Shown: positions 1 to 5,285 of the stretch, piece by piece
How positions within the stretch are numbered: the first letter of the stretch is position 1
Layout of the letters: each line of letters begins with the position of its first letter
From: an uncultured Fibrobacterota bacterium
GTDB lineage: Bacteria; Fibrobacterota; Chitinivibrionia; Chitinivibrionales; CAIOZP01
NCBI GenBank assembly: GCA_903862805.1
Contig: CAIOZP010000198.1
Coordinates: 1-5,285, forward strand
Direction of reading: 5' to 3'
Length of the DNA stretch: 5,285 nucleotides
Notes under the pieces: model-generated
The model's database searches: none
Told to the model about the DNA's origin: nothing
What the model saw: only the letters and a program-made list of their open reading frames with translations
Made by a program: the position numbers and the translations under genes

Positions 1-62
1 GCTGTCCCATTCTTCATCCAAAGTCTTTAGCTTATGGTACCAAATATTGTTGATTCACCTGC
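1..62 (-). pseudogene. In-frame remnant of the lipoprotein's third repeat beyond the stop
   Basis: Reading on past the TAA at 63-65 in the lipoprotein frame gives AGESTIFGTIS, a second TAA (28-30), then RLWMKNGT to the window edge. With the residues before the stop this lines up with the starts of the two earlier modules. GTIS-stop-RLW matches GTVVKNVW of module 2 (residues 163-170), with the second stop falling where module 2 has Lys, a one-base change (AAA to TAA). The spacing from the opening Asp-Thr to the Trp (27 positions) is close to that of modules 1 and 2 (28 and 31). This suggests former coding sequence interrupted by two nonsense codons. The stretch is short and the similarity was judged by eye, so a true gene end followed by chance similarity is possible. 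Confidence 0.4.
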
Positions 63-833
63 TTATATTTCGAAGATGCTTCCGGCAACTAAAGTGTCAT
101 CTTCGATGGGCGTTCTGAATATCGGAATGATTTCGGAACTGTCCATCACATGATACACCACCGAGTCCGCCCATTTTGTCGAGTCGGATTGTGTCCACGA
201 ACCGTCATTGCCATTTGATTTGACATAGACCTTCCAGATTCCGGAAGTATTGAATTTGCGGTCGTAAAGTGTCGTTGCATCGGTAGTGGTATCAAACGCT
301 ACTTTGCTTGGAGGAACGATCCGCCAAACATTTTTTACAACAGTTCCGTATGGCTCACCGATCATTGGCGAGATGTCAACCCGCTGCAGTGAGTCATTAA
401 TCGCAATTATCGTGTCTTGAAGAAAACTTGCAACTGGCTTCCCAATGATCGTATTCACAACGATTGTATCGGGCCCTGACCAGTTTCCATCGCTGTTGGC
501 GACCTGGACAAAGAATGTGTCGGAGCAGGTTGAATCGGCAAGTTTAACAATTTGAGCTCTGGCTCTGACGGTGTAGACGAGAGAATCAATGCATGAGTCG
601 GACATTATGGAAATGGACGGCTTTTTAAGAGATGTATCTGCACTCCATCGGTAGTTGGTGATCAATCCTGTTGATGTAGTACCGATTACGCGGAGCACCA
701 CGATACTTCCGGCGGTGACAGTTGTGTCGTGAAACTGACTGGTGATGCCTGGATTCGCGCCCTTGCCACTTTTGCATGATGTTGCCGCGAGTGCGAGAAG
801 CGCGATTGCCGCGCAAATCAGAAGTTTTCTCAT
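63..833 (-). CDS. Predicted lipoprotein with repeated Ig/PKD-like beta modules, apparently truncated
   Basis: From ATG 833 the product is 256 residues: MRKLL, a hydrophobic segment (4-17) and a lipobox-like AATS-C with the lipidated Cys at 20, followed by a Lys/Gly-rich linker, so it should be exported and lipid-anchored. The remainder is rich in beta-prone Thr, Val, Ser and Asp and contains an internal duplication. Module 1 (about 36-132) runs from DTTVTAGSIVVLRV through YRW to NSDGNWSGPDTIVV. Module 2 (about 140-229) runs from DTIIAINDSLQRVDI through KNVW to NDGSWTQSDS. A third begins at 245 (DDTLVAGSIFEI) and ends at once at TAA 63-65. A longer start at 893 overlaps the end of pta and buries the signal peptide behind 20 polar residues, so 833 is preferred; AAAGG at 846-850 lies 12 bases upstream. 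The gene begins 46 bp after pta and may be read from the same transcript. The Ig/PKD-like fold is inferred from composition and repeat pattern. The specific function is unknown; surface or cell-envelope display is likely. Confidence 0.8.
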   Translation of the reverse strand: MRKLLICAAIALLALAATSCKSGKGANPGITSQFHDTTVTAGSIVVLRVIGTTSTGLITNYRWSADTSLKKPSISIMSDSCIDSLVYTVRARAQIVKLADSTCSDTFFVQVANSDGNWSGPDTIVVNTIIGKPVASFLQDTIIAINDSLQRVDISPMIGEPYGTVVKNVWRIVPPSKVAFDTTTDATTLYDRKFNTSGIWKVYVKSNGNDGSWTQSDSTKWADSVVYHVMDSSEIIPIFRTPIEDDTLVAGSIFEI

Positions 834-845
834 TTTGTAAATCAA

Positions 846-850
846 CCTTT
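846..850 (-). promoter_or_regulatory. Probable ribosome binding site of the lipoprotein gene
   Basis: AAAGG on the minus strand ends 12 bases before the ATG at 833. The spacing is longer than ideal, but this is the only purine-rich match in the 46-bp gap after pta. It favours the start that puts the signal peptide at the N terminus over the upstream ATG at 893, which has no clear Shine-Dalgarno. Confidence 0.4.
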
Positions 851-879
851 GTTTCCCTGTTTTCGTTTGCGAACGGAAC

Positions 880-3072
880 TTATTGCTTTGCACTCAACGC
901 TTCGCGTTGTTCGACCTGAACTGCCTGTATCGCGGTGAGGGCGATTGTATAGACAATGTCTTCGACCAAGGCACCGCGCGAAAGGTCGTTGACCGGTTTG
1001 GCAATTCCCTGAAGCATCGGGCCGATGCTGATAACGCCGGCCGAACGTTGAACCGCCTTGTAGGTGGTGTTGCCAGTGTTGAGATCGGGGAAAATGTATA
1101 TCGTTGCGCGACCTGCAACCGGTGAGTTCGGAGCCTTGCTGCGTGCGACTGATTCGGTGCTTGCGGCATCGTACTGCAAGGGGCCGTCGATCACGATGTC
1201 GGGTCGGCGTTCGCGCACGAGGTTGGTTGCTTTCGTAACTTTCTCAACATCCTGACCAGCACCGCTTGAACCGGTAGAGTAGGAGATCATTGCCATTCGT
1301 GGCGTGATACGGAAGGCAACGGCCGAGTCGTAGCTTTGAATTGCAATGTCGGCGAGTTCATCGGCGGTTGGATTCGGATTGATCGCGCAGTCGCCAAAGA
1401 CCAGCACCTGATTCGGCAGACACATAAAGAAAATAGAGCTGACCAATTTGCTGTCGGGTGTCATTTTGATAATCTGGAGTGCCGGTCGGATCGTGTTCGC
1501 TGTTGTGTGCACGGCACCGGAAACAAGTCCGTCAACTTCGCCGAGCTTTAGCATCATTGTTCCGAGCATGACGTTGTCTTCGAGTTCTTTGGCGGCAAGT
1601 TCGGGAGTCATGCCTTTGTTCTTGCGCAACTCGACAAGCTGGGTAATGTAATTCGCACGAACGGTTGACGGATCGATGATCTCTATGTCGGACGGAATGA
1701 CCAGCTCCTGACGGGCGGCGACTTCCTGGATTGACTGATGCGAACCGAGCAGGATCGGCCGTGCGATTCCGCGTTCGAAGCAAGTGATCGCGGCACGGAT
1801 CGTGCGCGGTTCGTCGCCTTCGGGAAGCACAATTCGCTTGTTGGCTTCCTTTGCAAGTCTTATCAGTTGACTGCGGAATTCCGGAGGACTGACGCGATGC
1901 TCACGCTGAGTTTTGGTAACGGTGGAAATCCAGCGGGCATCAAGTTGATCGGAAATGGAATCGAGGATGCGCGACGCCTGTTCTTTGTCGTCAAGCGGGA
2001 TCTCGATTTTAGTGCGCGAAATTTTTACTGCTGTTTCGTAGGTGCTTGAGGGAAGCGCAAGGAGCGGAAGCCCTTCGGCGAAGGCTCGTTCGCACATGCG
2101 CATGATCGCCGCATCCTGTTCAAATCCGCCGCAAATGAGAATACCGGCGAGCTTTATTCCGTTGAGCGCGGCCATGCAAGCGCCCACGATTGTTTCGACA
2201 CGGTCGCCGGTCGTGACGATCAGTGCACCATCCTGGAAATAATAGACGCTTTTGTTGAGTGTCATGCTGATTACAGCGATGCTGCGGACACGGCGGTTCA
2301 GCCAGTCGCCGGTGCGAAGCGCGTGGGCTTCGATCAGACCGGCGAAGTCGTGAACACGCGGCGCAACGAAATCTTGAATTGCCGGAATGACGCCGAGAAC
2401 CTCGATGCCTTTTTCGGCAACGGCGGCTTTGTAGGAGGCGAGAAGTTGCTCGCTTGTTCCTTCCGGTTTGTAAAGTCCGTAGTCGCGGGATTTGGTCCGC
2501 GAAATTGAGGAGTTGCTGCATTCGTCGTCGTCGTCGGATTGCGTTACTTTGTTGATGACGCAGCTGCATACCACGGTTCCGGATTCGAAGTCTTTGGTGA
2601 AATCGCGGTATTCGATTTCTATGCCTTCGGCGAGTTCCTTCGGATCACGTCCGTTGGGAGCGGCTACAAAAAGAATTTCGGCATCGAGTGCTTTAACAAG
2701 TAGCTGGTTGAAGTTCTTTGAATAGAAAATTTCCGGAGATGAAATAAGCCCTTCGACAACGACGACATCACATCGTGACGAAATCGGCTGAACCATATCG
2801 ACAATGTTTTCAAGCAGGATCGAATCGTTGCCGGTCGAGAGCAGATGCTGCGCCTCGGCAAGAGGAATCGGCGTCGGCGGATCAATGTTGCAGAGTTTTT
2901 TGGCGAGGGTCGTCGAACGCTCCGGGCCAAGATCATTCTTTACCGGCTGCGCGATCGGCTTCACGAATCCGACCTTGTGCCCAGATCTGTTGAGCGCATT
3001 TAAAAGCCCAAGTGCAACGGACGTCAGTCCGACATTGTGGCCCGATGGAACAACTGCGATTATCTTGCTCAT
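880..3072 (-). CDS. pta: Phosphate acetyltransferase, long (class II) form
   Basis: Phosphate acetyltransferase catalyses acetyl-CoA + phosphate <-> acetyl phosphate + CoA and supplies or consumes the acetyl phosphate used by AckA. The 730-residue product has the E. coli-type three-part layout (E. coli Pta is 714 aa). Residues 1 to about 230 form a BioD-like P-loop domain with PSGHNVGLTS (9-18), which lacks the Walker Lys as E. coli Pta does, and VKPIAQP (37-43). Residues about 231-345 form the DRTGG domain with TTGDR (287-291) and ICGG (313-316). The catalytic PTA_PTB domain starts near 400 and contains NKRIVLPEGDEPRT, YSTGSSGAG (598-606), DGPLQYDAA (629-637), FPDLNTGN (661-668) and PVNDLSRG. 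S698, R699 and D705 match S309, R310 and D316 of M. thermophila Pta. The N-terminal domains carry allosteric control in enterobacterial homologues; regulation here is inferred. ATG at 3072 follows GGAG (3078-3081) with 5-base spacing. A variable linker at 178-190 contains four Asp in a row. Confidence 0.98.
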   Translation of the reverse strand: MSKIIAVVPSGHNVGLTSVALGLLNALNRSGHKVGFVKPIAQPVKNDLGPERSTTLAKKLCNIDPPTPIPLAEAQHLLSTGNDSILLENIVDMVQPISSRCDVVVVEGLISSPEIFYSKNFNQLLVKALDAEILFVAAPNGRDPKELAEGIEIEYRDFTKDFESGTVVCSCVINKVTQSDDDDECSNSSISRTKSRDYGLYKPEGTSEQLLASYKAAVAEKGIEVLGVIPAIQDFVAPRVHDFAGLIEAHALRTGDWLNRRVRSIAVISMTLNKSVYYFQDGALIVTTGDRVETIVGACMAALNGIKLAGILICGGFEQDAAIMRMCERAFAEGLPLLALPSSTYETAVKISRTKIEIPLDDKEQASRILDSISDQLDARWISTVTKTQREHRVSPPEFRSQLIRLAKEANKRIVLPEGDEPRTIRAAITCFERGIARPILLGSHQSIQEVAARQELVIPSDIEIIDPSTVRANYITQLVELRKNKGMTPELAAKELEDNVMLGTMMLKLGEVDGLVSGAVHTTANTIRPALQIIKMTPDSKLVSSIFFMCLPNQVLVFGDCAINPNPTADELADIAIQSYDSAVAFRITPRMAMISYSTGSSGAGQDVEKVTKATNLVRERRPDIVIDGPLQYDAASTESVARSKAPNSPVAGRATIYIFPDLNTGNTTYKAVQRSAGVISIGPMLQGIAKPVNDLSRGALVEDIVYTIALTAIQAVQVEQREALSAKQ

Positions 3073-3089
3073 AAAAACTCCGCGTCAGA

Positions 3090-4283
3090 TCACTTTTTTG
3101 AATTGATTACTTTTTCGGTGTCGAGAGCAATAAGAAGCTCTTCGTTTGTCGGAACGATCATTGCTATCGGGCTGTCGTCTGCGGTGATCACGCCGCCGGT
3201 TGCGCTTCCGTGAATTTTATTCTTCGCGTCGTCGATCTTGTAACCGAGTCCGGCAAGGTGTTTGATCGTAAGCATACGCGGCGGAATCGAATTCTCGCCG
3301 ATGCCGCCGGTAAACACGATCGCATCGGGCTTGCGGCCAAGTGCGACGACCATTCCGGCAATAAGTTTTGCAAGACGGTAAGCGAACATCTCGATTGCGA
3401 GCTTCGCGCCTTCGTGACCCGATTCGGAAGCATTGACAAGTGTGCGCATATCGTTTGACAAACCAGAAATACCGAGCAGCCCACTGTCTTTGTTGAGCAT
3501 GTTGTTGATACGCGAAATGTCCCAGCCGTAACGCTTGTTCAGGAAGGAATAGACCGACGGATCAATGTCGCCGGAACGCGTGCCCATGATAAGACCTTCA
3601 AGCGGAGTAAGTCCCATTGTCGTATCCATACACTTGCCGTCGACAACCGCCGCACAGCTGCATCCGTTGCCGAGGTGCGCTGTCACAATCGCGATTTCGG
3701 AGAGTGGCCTGCCAAGCATTTCGGCAGTCTTGGCGCTGACGAAACGGTGGGATGTTCCATGGGCACCGTAACGGCGAAGATGCGCTTCGTCGTAGAGCTT
3801 GCGCGGAACTGCATACATGTAGGCATGTTCAGGCATGGTCTGGTGGAAAGCCGTGTCAAAGACGACGACCTGCGGCGTGGTAGGGAAGAGGCGAAGTGCC
3901 TCACGGATTCCGACAAGATGCGAAGGATTGTGCAGAGGCGCAAGCTCGATGCAGTCCTCGATTCCTTTGACCACGTCGTCGGTGACAAGCATTGACTCTG
4001 TGAATTTCTCTCCGCCACTGACGATACGGTGGCCGATGCCGTCGTATCCGCCCTTTGCCACACCGATTTCGTTGAGAACTTTGTCCGCAGCATCCAAAGC
4101 GAACTTATGGTCAATCTGACCGAAATCACGTTCGATCTTTTCGTCGCCGTGTTTTGCGCGAAGACGACCGTTTTCGGAACCGATGTTCTCGATCAGTCCG
4201 GATGCAAGGCATGCCTGCGTATTCGTGTCAAGCACCTGAAACTTGACGGATGAACTGCCTGTGTTCAGCACAAGAATCTTCAT
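3090..4283 (-). CDS. ackA: Acetate kinase
   Basis: Acetate kinase (ASKHA fold, cytoplasmic) catalyses acetate + ATP <-> acetyl phosphate + ADP; with Pta it makes ATP during acetate fermentation or activates acetate. The product has 397 residues, the usual family length. Visible motifs: the N-terminal MKILVLNTGSSSVKF with N7; GHRIVSGGEKF with R86; VVFDTAFHQTMP with D143; GAHGTSHRF with H175; the phosphate-binding TAHLGNGCS at 201-209; GTRSGDIDP with R236; FTGGIGENS at 324-332; and E381 in TNEE. These correspond to R91, D148, H180, R241 and E384 of the well-studied Methanosarcina thermophila enzyme, so the active site looks complete. ATG at 4283 is supported by AAAGGAT (4291-4297) about 8 bases upstream and by the start of the conserved first strand. 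The gene ends in TGA 17 bp before pta, so the pair is almost certainly one operon in the order ackA-pta. Confidence 0.98.
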   Translation of the reverse strand: MKILVLNTGSSSVKFQVLDTNTQACLASGLIENIGSENGRLRAKHGDEKIERDFGQIDHKFALDAADKVLNEIGVAKGGYDGIGHRIVSGGEKFTESMLVTDDVVKGIEDCIELAPLHNPSHLVGIREALRLFPTTPQVVVFDTAFHQTMPEHAYMYAVPRKLYDEAHLRRYGAHGTSHRFVSAKTAEMLGRPLSEIAIVTAHLGNGCSCAAVVDGKCMDTTMGLTPLEGLIMGTRSGDIDPSVYSFLNKRYGWDISRINNMLNKDSGLLGISGLSNDMRTLVNASESGHEGAKLAIEMFAYRLAKLIAGMVVALGRKPDAIVFTGGIGENSIPPRMLTIKHLAGLGYKIDDAKNKIHGSATGGVITADDSPIAMIVPTNEELLIALDTEKVINSKK

Positions 4284-4442
4284 ACAGGAAATCCTTTGAT
4301 TGATATTTGATTGTAATTGGAAGCAAAGGAGGCGGCGACGGCACTACGTGAGAGACTGCAATTTGAAATAGGTGGACAAGAAGGTTCGATCATTGCGTTT
4401 CCTGCGTCGTCGGACAGAAAAATTTTAAGAGTGAAATATACA
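4284..4442. other. Intergenic gap ahead of ackA, likely promoter/leader region
   Basis: This is the longest stretch without a gene in the window, between the TGA of the DTW-domain gene and the ATG of ackA. Its ackA-proximal 30 bases are AT-rich on the minus strand and end in the Shine-Dalgarno AAAGGAT (4291-4297). I find no convincing sigma70 -35/-10 pair and no hairpin followed by a T run that would end the upstream transcript. A promoter for ackA-pta is expected here from the gap size, but this is inference. No small gene or structured RNA is recognisable. Confidence 0.4.
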
Positions 4443-5132
4443 TCAGGGAAGTTCTGCGGGATTCGCGACCGGTGGTTGAACCTTATGTCGCTCGGTCGCC
4501 CAAAGGCGGTAGCCGTTACGCCGCGGATCGAGCAGCCGTTTTATCTGATATTGCTGCATCCTGTCGAAGAGTTCGAGCAGTTGTTCGGGGCGTTCATAGG
4601 TGTCAATTCCGGATGATTCAAGGGCTAAAAGCAGTTCATGGGCCACTTCAATGGTCGAGAGGCAAAGTGCATTCGGTTGTTTCTTTATGACATACCGGCT
4701 TGGCGTAGATGGCGTGAACATTATCTGTCGCAGACTATGCAAAGATTTCGTAGCGGTAAGCATCTTCTTCGCAAGAATCCACGTCGCATCTAAAATGAAA
4801 ACTAAAAGTTGACGATCTCCCAAATCGCTCTGCTTCAACTGCTTTTCAGAAAGATTCAACGCTTCGGTACCGGGGAACAATAGAACCGGCAGATATTTCG
4901 GATCGGCGATGAGCTTCTGAACCGTCGTGTTGTCGTCGAAACTGGTGCCGACGTGGATCTCACTGTTCAATAGCGAAAGGTGCGTGAGTCGTCCGGTGCC
5001 GACCTTGATCTTTTTGTATTCTTTGGGATGCATGAGAAGCACAAACTTTGTTCTCGGCGCCATCGGAACAATCGAAGGACACCAGCAGAGATCCTTCGGC
5101 CAGAAGCATTGGTAGCACATTTCACGGCTCAA
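4443..5132 (-). CDS. tapT: DTW-domain protein, probable tRNA-uridine aminocarboxypropyltransferase (TapT/YfiP family)
   Basis: The family transfers the 3-amino-3-carboxypropyl group of S-adenosylmethionine to N3 of a uridine in tRNA (acp3U; position 47 for E. coli TapT). It is a cytoplasmic RNA-modifying enzyme. Seen in the 229-residue product: an N-terminal cysteine cluster CxxC-x6-CxC (C6, C9, C16, C18), as in the family and probably metal-binding; HPKEYKKIKVGTGRL at 35-49, matching the family HPxE...TGRL block; the signature D-A-T-W at 115-118; an SRYVIKKQP block at 145-153; and the LSTIE motif at 159-163. The length is close to that of E. coli TapT. The start is uncertain: TTG at 5132 gives MSREMCYQC, while ATG at 5120 gives MCYQC. 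Neither has a strong Shine-Dalgarno, and both keep all four cysteines. The gene follows the partial CDS closely and is separated from ackA by 159 bp. Family assignment is firm; the exact tRNA position modified in this organism is inferred. Confidence 0.9.
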   Translation of the reverse strand: MSREMCYQCFWPKDLCWCPSIVPMAPRTKFVLLMHPKEYKKIKVGTGRLTHLSLLNSEIHVGTSFDDNTTVQKLIADPKYLPVLLFPGTEALNLSEKQLKQSDLGDRQLLVFILDATWILAKKMLTATKSLHSLRQIMFTPSTPSRYVIKKQPNALCLSTIEVAHELLLALESSGIDTYERPEQLLELFDRMQQYQIKRLLDPRRNGYRLWATERHKVQPPVANPAELP

Positions 5133-5154
5133 GAGGCTGGTCTTTCGTTGTGCA

Positions 5155-5285
5155 TCACCTTTTCGATCCCGAATACAGCGAGTCGCCCGCGCTTACAATT
5201 TTTTCGAGCCAAAGCTGTTTGAGAACGACGAGATCTTCTTTCGGATCGTAATCAGGATCTTCGTTTGTCGCAAGTGTATCGAGCA
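5155..5285 (-). CDS. C-terminal end of an unidentified protein (partial)
   Basis: This minus-strand frame is open from the window edge to a TGA at 5155-5157 and gives 42 residues, beginning LDTLATNEDPDYDPKEDL and ending GDSLYSGSKR. An acidic, Asp/Glu/Pro-rich stretch is followed by a probable amphipathic helix (VVLKQLWLEKIV) and a short polar tail. The helix pattern and the tight spacing to the next gene (22 bp to its TTG, 34 bp to its ATG) support real coding; the other two minus-strand frames are closed within the stretch. The start and most of the gene lie outside the window. I do not recognise the family from this tail and assign no function. It is probably co-transcribed with the DTW-domain gene that follows. 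Confidence 0.6.
   Translation of the reverse strand, partial: LDTLATNEDPDYDPKEDLVVLKQLWLEKIVSAGDSLYSGSKR

Noticed and set aside
864..875. Short inverted repeat CGTT-TGCG-AACG between pta and the lipoprotein gene, considered as a terminator
   Set aside because: The stem is only 4 bp, extended further only across a mismatch, and there is no T run after it in the direction of transcription.
834..893. Upstream ATG at 893 as the lipoprotein start
   Set aside because: It overlaps the end of pta, has no clear Shine-Dalgarno, and would place 20 polar residues ahead of an otherwise standard lipoprotein signal peptide.
1738..2049. Plus-strand open frames opposite pta, such as this 103-codon one and another at 2804-3106
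   Set aside because: They are antisense to conserved pta codons and show no domain or other sign of being genes; they are compositional shadows.
3675..3995. Plus-strand 106-codon and minus-strand 148-codon (3683-4129) open frames within ackA
   Set aside because: They overlap fully with the intact, motif-complete acetate kinase in another frame and have low-complexity Ser/Arg-rich products.
4300..4326. TTGCTT / TATCAA on the minus strand as a promoter for ackA
   Set aside because: Spacing is only 15 bp, both boxes are imperfect, and the start of transcription would fall in the Shine-Dalgarno of ackA.
4317..4616. Plus-strand open frame of 99 codons across the gap before ackA and into the DTW-domain gene
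   Set aside because: It needs a TTG start, has no recognisable domain or ribosome binding site, and two thirds of it is antisense to a well-supported conserved gene.

Overview
All recognisable genes in this window lie on the minus strand. In transcription order (high to low coordinates) they are: the C-terminal end of an unidentified protein (5155-5285), a DTW-domain tRNA-modifying enzyme of the TapT type (4443-5132), acetate kinase ackA (3090-4283), a long two-part phosphate acetyltransferase pta (880-3072), and a predicted lipoprotein with repeated beta-rich modules (63-833). Gaps are short (17 bp ackA-pta, 46 bp pta-lipoprotein, 22-34 bp at the DTW start). The exception is a 159-bp gap ahead of ackA, the most likely place for an ackA-pta promoter. 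No RNA gene, mobile element, CRISPR array or convincing rho-independent terminator is visible, and no stretch above 300 bp lacks a gene.

ackA and pta form the classic acetate node. Pta interconverts acetyl-CoA and acetyl phosphate, and AckA interconverts acetyl phosphate and acetate while making or using ATP. All the textbook active-site residues I checked are present in both, so both enzymes look functional. The DTW gene upstream is a housekeeping tRNA modification gene with no obvious metabolic link to the acetate pathway.

The organism is a bacterium of moderate GC. A lipoprotein signal peptide with Ig/PKD-like extracellular repeats, together with a long class II Pta, suggests a diderm; the lipoprotein style reminds me of Fibrobacterota/Chitinispirillia, but this is an impression and not a supported assignment.

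The window is mostly ordinary core metabolism, and I do not see a new multi-gene system. The observation most worth checking is at the left edge. The lipoprotein stops just after the first strand of what looks like a third repeat. The same reading frame beyond the TAA stop still resembles that repeat as far as the window edge, interrupted by a second TAA. This points to a gene decaying by nonsense mutations, a sequence error, or (less likely) readthrough.
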